DNA of 64,000 nt, taken from positions 62,001 to 126,000 of the forward strand of contig NZ_WWCT01000010.1 of the NCBI RefSeq assembly GCF_009857605.1. Reading direction: 5' to 3'. This DNA is from Duganella levis (GTDB taxonomy: Bacteria > Pseudomonadota > Gammaproteobacteria > Burkholderiales > Burkholderiaceae_D). Below, piece by piece: positions 17,030 through 25,581 of this stretch (the stretch's first letter is position 1; each line of letters opens with the position of its first letter). Position numbers and translations under genes: made by a program. The notes under the pieces are model-generated. The model had not been told where the DNA came from, ran no database searches, and worked only from the letters and a program-made list of their open reading frames with translations.

Positions 17030-17089
17030 TGTCCGTTTTTGTCCGGGCGGTGTCCGCAGGGTGTCCGCGAAGTGTCCGCAGCTTGTCCG
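17030..17089 (+). repeat. Six TGTCCG boxes at 10-11 bp period
   Basis: TGTCCG occurs exactly at 17030, 17040, 17051, 17062, 17073 and 17084, so the spacing is 10, 11, 11, 11, 11 bp, one box per DNA helical turn. The 4-5 bp spacers differ (TTTT, GGCGG, CAGGG, CGAAG, CAGCT). A near copy TGTCTG lies at 16996. The array is in the divergent region between the tldD-like operon and the methyltransferase-like gene, 94 bases before the latter's start codon. It may be a tandem binding site that loads a protein along one face of the DNA, or a slippage-derived microsatellite. Confidence 0.8.
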
Positions 17090-17182
17090 CGCACCGGCGC
17101 AGTGCGGCGACGCCTTTTCGCTTGACCTGTTTGAGTGCTTGGCCGATGATCGCGCTCACCACCACACATCAGGAGACTGTGC

Positions 17183-17995
17183 ATGAAACGATTTATCCTG
17201 GCGGCTATCGCCACCATGACGCTGGTCGGCGTGAACAACGCCGCGCAGGCCGACGACGCGCTGAAGGCCGCCATCGCCGCGCCAACGCGCACGCCGGACA
17301 ACGTCAAGCGCGATGTCTATCGCCATCCGTACGAGACGCTGAGCTTCTTCGGCATCAAGCCGACCATGACGGTGGTGGAGCTGGCGCCGGGCGGCGGCTG
17401 GTACACCGAGATCCTGGCGCCGTACCTGCGCGATCACGGCAAGCTGATCACGGGCGGCAATGACCTGGCGTCGCCGAACGAAGGTGAACGCCGCGGCGCC
17501 GAGCGCTTCATGGCGCGTTTGAACGCCAAGCCGGAGGCTTACAACAAGGTGGCGATTGGCGTGTTCTCGCCGGGCCGCAAATACGAGCTGGCGGCGCCGA
17601 ACAGCGTCGACATGGTGCTGACCTTCCGCAATATCCACAACTGGATCGAGCTGGGTCCGGACAAGATGAAGGATTTGTTCGGCAACCTGTACACGGTGCT
17701 GAAACCGGGCGGCGTGCTGGGTGTGGAAGAGCATCGCCTGCCGGCGTCGAAGACGCAGGATGCGACGGCCAGCAGCGGTTATATGCAGGAGCAGTATGTG
17801 ATCAAGCTGGCGGAAGCGGCAGGCTTCAAGCTGGCCGGCCGTTCGGAAGTCAACGCCAACCCGAAGGACACCGCCGATCACAAGGGCGGCGTGTGGGCAC
17901 TGCCGCCGACCTATGCCAACAAGGATGAAGACCGCGCCAAGTACCAGGCCATCGGCGAGAGCGACCGCATGACGCTCAAATTCGTCAAGCCGTAA
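17183..17995 (+). CDS. Exported class I SAM-dependent methyltransferase-like protein (COG4798 type)
   Basis: 270 residues from ATG 17183, with AGGAGA upstream. Residues 1-23 (MKRFILAAIATMTLVGVNNAAQA) form a Sec signal peptide. The remainder is a Rossmann methyltransferase: SAM motif I VVELAPGGGWYTEIL (about 64-78), FRNIHNWIELG for motif IV/V, and LKPGGVLGVEEHRLPAS. SAM is not known to be available in the periplasm, which makes the signal peptide notable, though this family repeatedly has one. The substrate is unknown. The gene is divergent from the tldD-like operon and is the nearer gene to the TGTCCG array. Confidence 0.85.
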   Translation: MKRFILAAIATMTLVGVNNAAQADDALKAAIAAPTRTPDNVKRDVYRHPYETLSFFGIKPTMTVVELAPGGGWYTEILAPYLRDHGKLITGGNDLASPNEGERRGAERFMARLNAKPEAYNKVAIGVFSPGRKYELAAPNSVDMVLTFRNIHNWIELGPDKMKDLFGNLYTVLKPGGVLGVEEHRLPASKTQDATASSGYMQEQYVIKLAEAAGFKLAGRSEVNANPKDTADHKGGVWALPPTYANKDEDRAKYQAIGESDRMTLKFVKP

Positions 17996-18011
17996 CCCGC
18001 ACTGCGTGAGA

Positions 18012-18041
18012 GGGGTCTGACCCCGTACGGGGTCAGACCCC
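18012..18041. repeat. Nested GGGGTC palindrome between convergent genes, possible terminator
   Basis: GGGGTCTGACCCC (18012-18024) and GGGGTCAGACCCC (18029-18041) are exact reverse complements around a GTAC centre, itself a palindrome. Each arm is also nearly self-complementary, so alternative hairpins or a cruciform are possible. It lies between the stop codons of the methyltransferase-like and MCP genes. There is no T-tract, so it is not a classical terminator. From memory, similar GGGGTCAGACCCC elements are dispersed in Oxalobacteraceae genomes. Confidence 0.7.
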
Positions 18042-18068
18042 GCCGCTGATCGACCTGCGGGGTAATAG

Positions 18069-19544
18069 TCAGAACCGCGTGAATTTGGTTTCGTCCGGGG
18101 TGCTGTCGGACACCAACCCGACCGTACGCACCGGCCTCGCGGCAGCGGCGTTCTTCAACACCGTCGGCCGCCGTAATGCCACGCGCGGCGCGTCGTCCAC
18201 CGCGTACTGCTTGAACACAGCCATCAGGCGCCGCAGCTGATCCGACTGCGCGCTCATTTCTTCCGCCGTCGCCGCCAGCTCTTCCGAACTGGCCGCATTC
18301 ACCTGCGTAGTCTCGCTCAGCTGAATCACCGCGCCATTAATCTGCCGCACGCCGGACGACTGCTCTTCCGAGGCCGCCGTAATCTCCTGCACCAGCTCCG
18401 ACGTCTTGCGAATATTCGGCGCCAGCTGATCGAACATCTCGCCCGCCTGCTCCGCCAGTTTGACGCTGTCCGCCGCCACCGCGCTGATCTCCTGCGCCGC
18501 CACCTGGCTACGCTCGGCCAGCTTGCGCACCTCGGCCGCCACCACCGCAAACCCTTTGCCATGCTCACCCGCGCGCGCCGCTTCGATGGCAGCATTCAGC
18601 GCCAGCAAATTGGTCTGGTAAGCGATATCGTCGATGATGCCGATCTTGCCGGCGATTTGCTTCATGGCCGACGCGGTGGCTTTCACCACCTCGCCGCCGC
18701 GCGCCGCTTCCACCGCCGCCTGCGTGGCGATACCATCGGTGATCTTGGCGTTCTCGGTATTCTGCGCAATCGACGCCGTCATCTGCTCGATGGAGGCGCT
18801 GGTCTCCTCCACGCCCGCCGCCTGCTCGCTGGCCGCCTGCGACAAGGACTGCGCCGTCGCACTGACCTCCTGCGATGCACTGGACAATCCGGACACCACC
18901 ATCTGCACATCACGCACAATCGACGACAGGCTGCGTGCCAGCCATACCGCCAGCACGCAACCGAGAATCGCGATCACGACATCCACCACCAATATCATCT
19001 GCTTCGCGGAGTTGGTCACATCCGTCATGGCGGCCGACTCGCCCTTGGTCTCGGCGTCGTTCACCTTCAGCAGCTTGCGCAGGGCGGCGGCGATGGCCTC
19101 ATCCGCTCCTTTGATGTTCTTGTCCATCTCCAGCGCCGTCATGCCCTTTTCGTGCATGGCTTCCAGCTGTCCCATGCTGTGGTCATACGCCTTGACGCTG
19201 GTCAGCACCTCGCCCAACAGCGCCTGTTCTTCCGCAGTCAGCGAACCGGCATCGCGGTAGGCAGCCATCTCTTTTTCGATGGCCGCCAGTTCGGTGCGGA
19301 ACTGCACATTGCTGTCTGGGCCACGGAGGATATAATTTTTGAAGTGACGCACCGCGCGGCCGTGCGCCGTCACCGCTTCCAGCACGGCGTTCTTGCGTGC
19401 CAGCGTGACGTTTTCAAAGTCGGTCCAGTGATCGTGCAGGGACGTCAGCTTGCTGAAGGCGATCACGCCCATCAGCACCACCAATACAACAACGAGGCCA
19501 AACCCGGCATGCAGCCGGGTCTCCATTTTCATCTGCTTGAACAT
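18069..19544 (-). CDS. Methyl-accepting chemotaxis protein, four-helix-bundle sensor type
   Basis: 491 residues; AAGGAG precedes ATG 19544. TM1 lies at about 13-33 and TM2 at about 183-203, enclosing a 150-residue periplasmic four-helix-bundle domain. A cytoplasmic coiled coil follows with the signalling tip [20 protein letters not shown]. The C-terminus ends ETKFTRF; the last five residues fit the aromatic pentapeptide (x-F-x-x-F) that tethers CheR/CheB in other bacteria. It is the last gene of the chemotaxis cluster and is separated from the previous MCP by 95 bp, so it may also have its own promoter. Ligand unknown. Confidence 0.92.
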   Translation of the reverse strand: MFKQMKMETRLHAGFGLVVVLVVLMGVIAFSKLTSLHDHWTDFENVTLARKNAVLEAVTAHGRAVRHFKNYILRGPDSNVQFRTELAAIEKEMAAYRDAGSLTAEEQALLGEVLTSVKAYDHSMGQLEAMHEKGMTALEMDKNIKGADEAIAAALRKLLKVNDAETKGESAAMTDVTNSAKQMILVVDVVIAILGCVLAVWLARSLSSIVRDVQMVVSGLSSASQEVSATAQSLSQAASEQAAGVEETSASIEQMTASIAQNTENAKITDGIATQAAVEAARGGEVVKATASAMKQIAGKIGIIDDIAYQTNLLALNAAIEAARAGEHGKGFAVVAAEVRKLAERSQVAAQEISAVAADSVKLAEQAGEMFDQLAPNIRKTSELVQEITAASEEQSSGVRQINGAVIQLSETTQVNAASSEELAATAEEMSAQSDQLRRLMAVFKQYAVDDAPRVALRRPTVLKNAAAARPVRTVGLVSDSTPDETKFTRF

Positions 19545-19639
19545 GGGCGGGTACTCCTTGGAGAGACGGGATCACGATTCATTGTGAACCAATATTTCCC
19601 GCTAATTCTCACCAAAAATAACCGTGCGCCATTCCAGCG

Positions 19640-21322
19640 TCAGAACTTCACGAAGTTTGTCTCATCGGGGTCGCTCATCTCCGGCATGCGGCGGCTGGAG
19701 CCCGTGCCGACGGGCTGGCGGCCGGCGCGGCGTGGCTTCTGTTTTACTACCGGCGCGCGCACCGGCCGCTTGCCACCGGCCAGCTTGAAGAAGGACATGG
19801 CCTGTTGCAGCTGCTCCGCCTGGGCGCTCATCTCTTCCGCCGTCGCCGCCAGCTGTTCGGAGCTGGACGCGTTCTGCTGCGTGGTCTGGCTCAGCTGCGT
19901 CACCGCCGAGTTGATTTGACCAACACCGGCCGACTGCTCTTCCGACGCCGCCGTAATCTCCTGCACCAGGTCCGAGGTACGGCGGATATTCGGCACCATT
20001 TCATCCAGCAGATGCCCGGCCTTCTCCGCCAGTTCCACGCTGCTGGATGCTACCTGTTCGATTTCCTGCGCCGCCACCTGGCTACGCTCCGCCAGCTTGC
20101 GCACTTCGGCCGCCACCACGGCAAAGCCCTTGCCATGTTCGCCCGCGCGCGCCGCCTCGATGGCCGCGTTCAGCGCCAGCAGATTGGTTTGATAGGCGAT
20201 ATCGTCAATGATGCTGATCTTCTTGGCGATCTGCTGCATCGCCGCCACGGTAGACTTGACCGCCGCGCCGCCCTCCGCCGCTTCCAGCGCGGCCTTGCTG
20301 GCGATACTGTCGGTGACCTTGGCGTTTTCGGTGTTCTGCGAAATCGAGGCCGTCATCTGCTCGACCGAAGCGCTGGTCTCCTCGGTGCCCGCCGCCTGTT
20401 CGCTGGCCGCCTGCGACAAGGACTGCGCCGTGGCGCTGACTTCTTCCGACGCCGACGCCAGCGCCTCGGCGCCGTTGTTCACTTCCTGCACCACGCTGGA
20501 CAGCTTGTCGATCATGCCCTTCATCGCCGCCAGCAGGCTGCTGGTGTCGCCGGCCTTGAGCAGCACCTCCGCACTCAGGTCGCCGTCGGCCACCTGCCGC
20601 ACGATGTCCGCTGCATACGAAGGGTCGCCGCCCAGCTGCTTCATGATGCCGCGCAGGATCACCAGGCCCAGTGCCACCAGCAGCGCCAGCGCCACCACGG
20701 AGGCGGTAGTCATGCGCGAAGCAGCGGAGGCCGATGCGGCATCGGCTTCCTTCACCGCCTCCTCGCCATAGCGCACATTCAGCTCCACCAGCTTATCCAG
20801 ATTGGTTTCCAGCTCGTGGAAGGCGTTGCGGTTGTCGAGCTGATTGTTATGCAGCGCGATGAACAAGTCCTTGCGCCTGGCCGGGTCGGCGCCCTGGATC
20901 TGCGTCAGCAAGGTGCCGAATTCCGCATCCTTGTTCTTCCACGTCTCCCAGGCCTTGACGAAGGTCTTCCACACCGTGGCTTCCTCGGGCGCCTGCGGCA
21001 GCGCATCGTAGATTTTCCAGGCCTGGTCGATCTGCGCAAAAATCTCCGCGCGGCGTTTGATCTGCTGCGCGATTTCCGCCGTGTTCTCCGGATACGATGC
21101 GCCGGCTTCCGCCGCGCGGTTGGAGGAACGGATGCCGGTCTTGCCTTCGTTGATGGTCATCAGCGCCTGCACCGACGGCATGCGGTTCCGGCCGATTTCC
21201 GCCAACATCTCGCCTTCCTTTTTCAGCCCCTGGAAGGCGATCACCACCACCAACAACAACGCCAGCACTGCCACAGCAATCAGCGCCAGGATCTTGGTCC
21301 TGACTGTCAATTTCGCCAACAT
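19640..21322 (-). CDS. Methyl-accepting chemotaxis protein with HAMP domain
   Basis: 560 residues, AGGAGAACC before ATG 21322. TM1 at about 9-30, a periplasmic domain of about 160 residues, TM2 near 210-230, then a HAMP linker ([20 protein letters not shown]). The signalling domain is nearly the same as in the downstream MCP ([31 protein letters not shown] region, tip [20 protein letters not shown]). It ends with DETNFVKF, again an x-F-x-x-F pentapeptide suited to CheR docking. Starts 13 bp after the receiver-EAL gene. The two MCPs look like tandem paralogues that have diverged in their sensor domains. Confidence 0.92.
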   Translation of the reverse strand: MLAKLTVRTKILALIAVAVLALLLVVVIAFQGLKKEGEMLAEIGRNRMPSVQALMTINEGKTGIRSSNRAAEAGASYPENTAEIAQQIKRRAEIFAQIDQAWKIYDALPQAPEEATVWKTFVKAWETWKNKDAEFGTLLTQIQGADPARRKDLFIALHNNQLDNRNAFHELETNLDKLVELNVRYGEEAVKEADAASASAASRMTTASVVALALLVALGLVILRGIMKQLGGDPSYAADIVRQVADGDLSAEVLLKAGDTSSLLAAMKGMIDKLSSVVQEVNNGAEALASASEEVSATAQSLSQAASEQAAGTEETSASVEQMTASISQNTENAKVTDSIASKAALEAAEGGAAVKSTVAAMQQIAKKISIIDDIAYQTNLLALNAAIEAARAGEHGKGFAVVAAEVRKLAERSQVAAQEIEQVASSSVELAEKAGHLLDEMVPNIRRTSDLVQEITAASEEQSAGVGQINSAVTQLSQTTQQNASSSEQLAATAEEMSAQAEQLQQAMSFFKLAGGKRPVRAPVVKQKPRRAGRQPVGTGSSRRMPEMSDPDETNFVKF

Positions 21323-21335
21323 GAGGTTCTCCTAG

Positions 21336-22589
21336 TTATTCCATCCCCGCCAACGCGCGCAAGCGGCGCCGGTCCTGTCGCATCCACCCCACCAACTCCT
21401 CGGCCGGCATGGGCTTGGCCAGCAGATAGCCCTGCGCCAGATCGCAACCGAGGTCGCGCAGCAGCTTCCAGTCCTCCACCGTTTCCACGCCTTCCGCCAC
21501 CGTTGCCACGCCCAGGCTCTGGCCCAGATCGAGCGCGCTTTTCAACACCATCAGGCGGTTAGGCCATTGCGCCGCGCCGTTGACGAAGGCACGGTCGATT
21601 TTCAATTCGGTGAACGGGCAGCGCGCAAACTGCTGCATCGATGAATAGCCGATGCCGAAATCGTCCATCGCCAGCCCAAAGCCCATCAGCCGCAAGCGGC
21701 CCATATTGGTCAGCGCCTGCGACAGCTGGCGCATCACACTGGTCTCGGTCACCTCCCACACCAGCGACGCTGGCGCCACGCCGGACTGCATCACCAGCGC
21801 CGTCAGGCGATCGATGAAGGCGCGGTCGGACAGGTTGTCGGCAGACAGGTTGACCGACACCGTCAACGGCGGCAGGCCGGCCTGCTGCCAGTGCAGCATG
21901 TACTGCAATACCTGCTGCACCAGCGCCAGCGTAAAGTCGGCCATCAGCGGATGCCCTTCCAGCGTGTCGATGAAGTAAGCCGGCGACAGCAGCCCGCGTT
22001 GCGGATGCTGCCAGCGCGCCAGCGCTTCCACGCCTTTCAGCTGGCCGGTCTGCATGGCGATCTTGGGCTGGAACCAGGGCAGGAATTCCTTGCGCTCCAG
22101 CGCCTGCGCCAGCTCTTCCAACGAAGCTTGCGCCGGCGGCGGTGGCGCGGCGGGCCGGCAATCGCTGCTGCGATCATTGACCTTGGACAGCAGCTGCGTC
22201 AGGGAATCCAGCTGCACCGGCTTGAGCAAGGTCCCCAGCAGGCCGATGGAGGCGTCCTCGCAGGCCATGTTTTCGATGATCTCCAGCAGGCGCGGATCGC
22301 GCGCGCTGACCACGATCAGGTTTTCCGCCAGATCGCGTTCGCGCAGCTGGCAGGTCAGTTCGATGCCGTCCATGCCGGGCATTTCCAGATCGGTCAGCAC
22401 CAGGAAAATTCGGTCGTGCCGTTCGCGCTCCAGCAGCTGCAAGGCTTCGTTGCCGTCGGCCGCTTCAAAGATATCGCCAAACTCCAGCTGCCGCAGCAGG
22501 CCGACCAGATAACCGCGTTGCACGGCGCTATCCTCGACCACCAGCACGCGGCGGCCGGCCCAGGGAGCGGAAGTGGTTGGCATGTTCAT
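21336..22589 (-). CDS. Response regulator with EAL cyclic-di-GMP phosphodiesterase domain
   Basis: 417 residues from ATG 22589, two bases after the cheB stop; a much longer frame upstream is only shadow of cheB. Residues about 10-135 are a receiver (LVVEDSAVQRGY, phosphoacceptor in LVLTDLEMPGMDG). Residues about 165-405 are an EAL domain with its catalytic residues: VEALARWQHP (EAL), NLSADN, DDFGIGYSSM, ELKIDRAF, VAEGVET and QGYLLAKP. It should hydrolyse c-di-GMP when phosphorylated, probably by CheA in this operon, tying chemotactic signalling to motile/sessile decisions. Confidence 0.93.
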   Translation of the reverse strand: MNMPTTSAPWAGRRVLVVEDSAVQRGYLVGLLRQLEFGDIFEAADGNEALQLLERERHDRIFLVLTDLEMPGMDGIELTCQLRERDLAENLIVVSARDPRLLEIIENMACEDASIGLLGTLLKPVQLDSLTQLLSKVNDRSSDCRPAAPPPPAQASLEELAQALERKEFLPWFQPKIAMQTGQLKGVEALARWQHPQRGLLSPAYFIDTLEGHPLMADFTLALVQQVLQYMLHWQQAGLPPLTVSVNLSADNLSDRAFIDRLTALVMQSGVAPASLVWEVTETSVMRQLSQALTNMGRLRLMGFGLAMDDFGIGYSSMQQFARCPFTELKIDRAFVNGAAQWPNRLMVLKSALDLGQSLGVATVAEGVETVEDWKLLRDLGCDLAQGYLLAKPMPAEELVGWMRQDRRRLRALAGME

Positions 22590-22591
22590 GT

Positions 22592-23677
22592 TCAGTATTG
22601 AAGCTGCTGCAGGATTTCGCGGTAGATCGCGTTCAGCGGCACCGACTTCTCGACGCCGCCGCGCTTCACCGCTTCCTTCGGCATGCCATACACCACGCAG
22701 CTTGCCTCGTCCTGCGCCACCGTGCGCGCGCCGGCCTTCAGCATCTCCAGCATGCCGGCCGCGCCGTCGTCGCCCATGCCGGTCATGATCACGCCCAGCG
22801 CATTGGCGCCGGCCGCGCGCGCGGCGGAGCGGAACAGCACATCCACCGATGGCCGGTGGCGATTGACCAGCGGCCCATCCACCACCTCCACGAAATACTG
22901 CGCGCCAGTGCGCCGCAACAGCATATGCTTGCCACCCGGCGCAATCAGCACCTGCCCTTGCAGCACGCGGTCGTTGTTCTCGGCCTCCTTCACGCGCACC
23001 TCGCACACGCTGTCCAGCCGCGCCGCAAACGCCGCAGTGAACTTCTCCGGCATGTGCTGCACCACCACGATGCCGGGCGAGACGCGCGGCAGCGCCGTCA
23101 GCACTTCCTCCAGCGCCTGCGTGCCGCCGGTGGAAGTGCCGATGGCCACCACCCGTTCCGTGGTGGCGGTCATCGGCCGCGCATCGGTGGGCGGCAGGAT
23201 GGCGTCCGCATTCAGCTTGACGGTGACCGGCGGCGGTTGTGGCGAGGCCAGGGCGCGCGCCGCCAGCTTGCCCACATGGGCGCCGGCGGCGGCGCGCACG
23301 GCGGAAACCAGTTCATCGGCGCTGTCATGCAAGAACTGCTTCAGGTCCAGGCGCGGCTTGGTGATGATGGCGACCGCACCGGCAGTCAGCGCTTCCACCG
23401 AGGTCTGCGCGCCTTTCTCCGTCAAGGTCGAGCAGATCACCACCGGCGTCGGATGTTCGGTCATCAGCTTGCGCAGGAAGGTGATGCCGTCCATCTTGGG
23501 CATCTCCACATCCAGCACGATCACGTCCGGCCACTGCACCTTCATGCGCTCGATCGCCAACAGCGGGTTGGCCACCGCATGGGTGACGGTGATGCCGGGC
23601 GCTGCGTTCAGCAGGCCGCTCAGCACCTGCCGCACCACGGCGGAATCGTCGACGATCATGACCTTGATTTCACTCAT
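22592..23677 (-). CDS. cheB: Chemotaxis response regulator protein-glutamate methylesterase/deamidase CheB
   Basis: 361 residues from ATG 23677, which overlaps the cheD stop as ATGA. N-terminal receiver with phosphoacceptor D56 ([13 protein letters not shown]). The C-terminal methylesterase has the Ser in [12 protein letters not shown], the His in [10 protein letters not shown] and the Asp in [11 protein letters not shown]. CheB removes methyl groups from receptors and deamidates glutamines; phosphorylation by CheA activates it, closing the adaptation loop with CheR. Confidence 0.96.
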   Translation of the reverse strand: MSEIKVMIVDDSAVVRQVLSGLLNAAPGITVTHAVANPLLAIERMKVQWPDVIVLDVEMPKMDGITFLRKLMTEHPTPVVICSTLTEKGAQTSVEALTAGAVAIITKPRLDLKQFLHDSADELVSAVRAAAGAHVGKLAARALASPQPPPVTVKLNADAILPPTDARPMTATTERVVAIGTSTGGTQALEEVLTALPRVSPGIVVVQHMPEKFTAAFAARLDSVCEVRVKEAENNDRVLQGQVLIAPGGKHMLLRRTGAQYFVEVVDGPLVNRHRPSVDVLFRSAARAAGANALGVIMTGMGDDGAAGMLEMLKAGARTVAQDEASCVVYGMPKEAVKRGGVEKSVPLNAIYREILQQLQY

Positions 23678-24195
23678 GCCTGAATCCTTGCTCCTGCGTT
23701 GCCCCATCCGGGTTCCGGCGGAACCTGGCGGCTCAGCACCTCGCCGTTACGGATGGTGAAGATGAGTTGACGGTGCCCTTCGCCGAACAGGCTTTCGGAC
23801 ACCACTTGTATGCCGTGCTGCTGCAGCATGCTGCGCGCGTAATCGCCGTTCTGCATGCCGATATCCTTGACCTTGTCGCTGCGCGGGAACATCGCGCCGC
23901 CGCCGAAGATCTTGCCCTGGCACTGGATCAGCGGCACGCCCTGCTGCGCCATGCCGTCCACCAGCAGCTGCATGGCGTCGGCGCCATACATGCCCGGCTT
24001 GTCGTTCGGCCGGTCGCTCTTGCGCCGCCCATGGCCCGGCAGCAGGAAGTGCGACATGGCGCCGATGCGCAGCGCCGGATGCCACAGCGTGATCGACACG
24101 CACGACCCCAGCAAAGTACGCACCCGATACTGCCCGTCGCCGACGAAGTAATCACCCGGCATCAGGAAGATATCGATCAACTTGGCGTCGTTCAT
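23674..24195 (-). CDS. cheD: Chemoreceptor glutamine deamidase CheD
   Basis: 173 residues. The catalytic pair is clear: C32 in [11 protein letters not shown] and H49 in [10 protein letters not shown], 17 residues apart as in other CheD proteins. CheD deamidates receptor glutamines and in some bacteria also modulates CheC. No cheC is present here. Start overlaps the cheR stop (ATGA), and its own stop overlaps cheB, so translation is coupled. Confidence 0.96.
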   Translation of the reverse strand: MNDAKLIDIFLMPGDYFVGDGQYRVRTLLGSCVSITLWHPALRIGAMSHFLLPGHGRRKSDRPNDKPGMYGADAMQLLVDGMAQQGVPLIQCQGKIFGGGAMFPRSDKVKDIGMQNGDYARSMLQQHGIQVVSESLFGEGHRQLIFTIRNGEVLSRQVPPEPGWGNAGARIQA

Positions 24196-25001
24196 GGCTT
24201 GCGATAAATCGACGGTGCGACTGCGGTTAAGGTATCGTTGATATCGTTCAGCGTTTCCGAGTGGCCGATCAGGAAGTAGCCGCCCGGCCGCAGCTGCGCC
24301 AGCAACCGCGCCACCACCTGGCGCTTGGTCTCCAGGCTAAAGTAGATCATCACATTACGCAGGAAGATCACGTCAAACGTGCCAAGGCGGGGCAGCGGCG
24401 CATTCAGGTTCAGATGCTGGAACTGCACGCGCTGCCGCAGCGGACGTTCGATCAGCATGGTGCCTTCTTCCGTGCCCTGGCCCTTGAGACAGAAACGCTT
24501 CAGGTAATGCTGCGGCATCTGCGACGCCCGCTCCATCGGATAATGGCCGCTGCGGGCGCGCTGCAACACGCGGGTGCTGATGTCGGTGCCCAGCACTTCC
24601 CAGGCACCGTCCACGCCCATCACGTCGGCCAGCACCATGGCGATGCTGTACGGTTCCTCGCCGCTGGAACTGGCCGCGCTCCACACGCGCAGCGCGCGGC
24701 TCTTGTCGTGTGCCTCCTGCGCCACGTCGCGCAGCAGCGCAAAGTGCTTGGGCTCACGGAAGAAGTAAGTCTCGTTGGTGGTCAGCAGATCCACCGCCAC
24801 CTGCAATTCGGCCGGCTGCGCGCGGCTTTCCAGCAGGCGCAGATAGTCGCTGTAGCTATCGAGCTGATAATGCGCCAGCCGCTTGGCCAGGCGGCCGCTG
24901 ACCAGCGCCTGCTTACCGTCGGACATGGTGATCCCTGCGGCGTCGAAGATAAAGCGCTGGAATTGCAGGAACTCGCGCTCGGTGATCATCGCCACGGTCA
25001 T
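24192..25001 (-). CDS. cheR: Chemotaxis protein methyltransferase CheR
   Basis: 269 residues if started at ATG 25001 (MTVAMITEREFLQFQRF); 24989 is an alternative, and a longer frame from 25055 would overlap cheW. The N-terminal helical domain is followed by a SAM-binding fold with VWSAASSSGEEPYSIAM and the motif FDVIFLRNVMIYF. CheR methylates glutamates on chemoreceptors. Two MCPs of this cluster end in aromatic pentapeptides that may recruit it. Confidence 0.95.
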   Translation of the reverse strand: MTVAMITEREFLQFQRFIFDAAGITMSDGKQALVSGRLAKRLAHYQLDSYSDYLRLLESRAQPAELQVAVDLLTTNETYFFREPKHFALLRDVAQEAHDKSRALRVWSAASSSGEEPYSIAMVLADVMGVDGAWEVLGTDISTRVLQRARSGHYPMERASQMPQHYLKRFCLKGQGTEEGTMLIERPLRQRVQFQHLNLNAPLPRLGTFDVIFLRNVMIYFSLETKRQVVARLLAQLRPGGYFLIGHSETLNDINDTLTAVAPSIYRKP

Positions 25002-25014
25002 GATGCACCGCGAT

Positions 25015-25569
25015 TCACGCCAGGGCGGCAGCGGTGCTGCGCGCCATATCGACAATCTCCTCGCCCGACAGCACGCGCTCGATGTCGAGCAGGATCACAA
25101 AGCGGCCACTGTGCTTGCCCATGCCGGCGATGAAGTCGGGCCGGATGCGGGTGCCGAACGACGGCGGCGGTTCGATATCCGCCGCGGCGATTTCCACCAC
25201 CGCGTTGACCGCGTCCACCAGCATGCCCAGCACCTGCTTCTCTTCTCCGCCGGCTTCCACGATGACGATGCAGCTACGCTTGCCGATCACGCTGGGCGGA
25301 CGGCCGAAGCGCGCCGACAGGTCCATCACCGGCACCACCGCGCCGCGCAGGTTGATCACGCCGCGCACGCATTCCGGCATCATCGGCACTGTCGCCAGGC
25401 TGCCGTATTCGATGATTTCCTTGATGTGCAGGATGCCGACCGCGTACTGCTCATCGCCCAGCATGAAGGTGAGAAACTGGCTCGGTAGCGCGGCCTCGGT
25501 TTGCAGCGCGGCGATGGCGCTGCTGCCGTAGTTGGCCACGCTGGAAGAGGATTCGTTTGCAGCGTTCAT
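25015..25569 (-). CDS. cheW: Chemotaxis coupling protein CheW
   Basis: 184 residues; AGGAG precedes ATG 25569. A Ser-rich leader of about 30 residues is followed by a complete CheW domain (FLTFMLGDEQYAVGILHIKEI, VRGVINLRGAVVPVMDL, GMLVDAVNAVVEI). It bridges CheA and receptors in the signalling array. Located 12 bp downstream of cheA and the only CheW in the cluster. Confidence 0.96.
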   Translation of the reverse strand: MNAANESSSSVANYGSSAIAALQTEAALPSQFLTFMLGDEQYAVGILHIKEIIEYGSLATVPMMPECVRGVINLRGAVVPVMDLSARFGRPPSVIGKRSCIVIVEAGGEEKQVLGMLVDAVNAVVEIAAADIEPPPSFGTRIRPDFIAGMGKHSGRFVILLDIERVLSGEEIVDMARSTAAALA

Positions 25570-25581
25570 CTGATGGTTCTC

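Noticed and set aside
17030-17089. CRISPR array or coding repeat
   Set aside because: Units are only 10-11 bp with 4-5 bp spacers, and no gene is supported across them.
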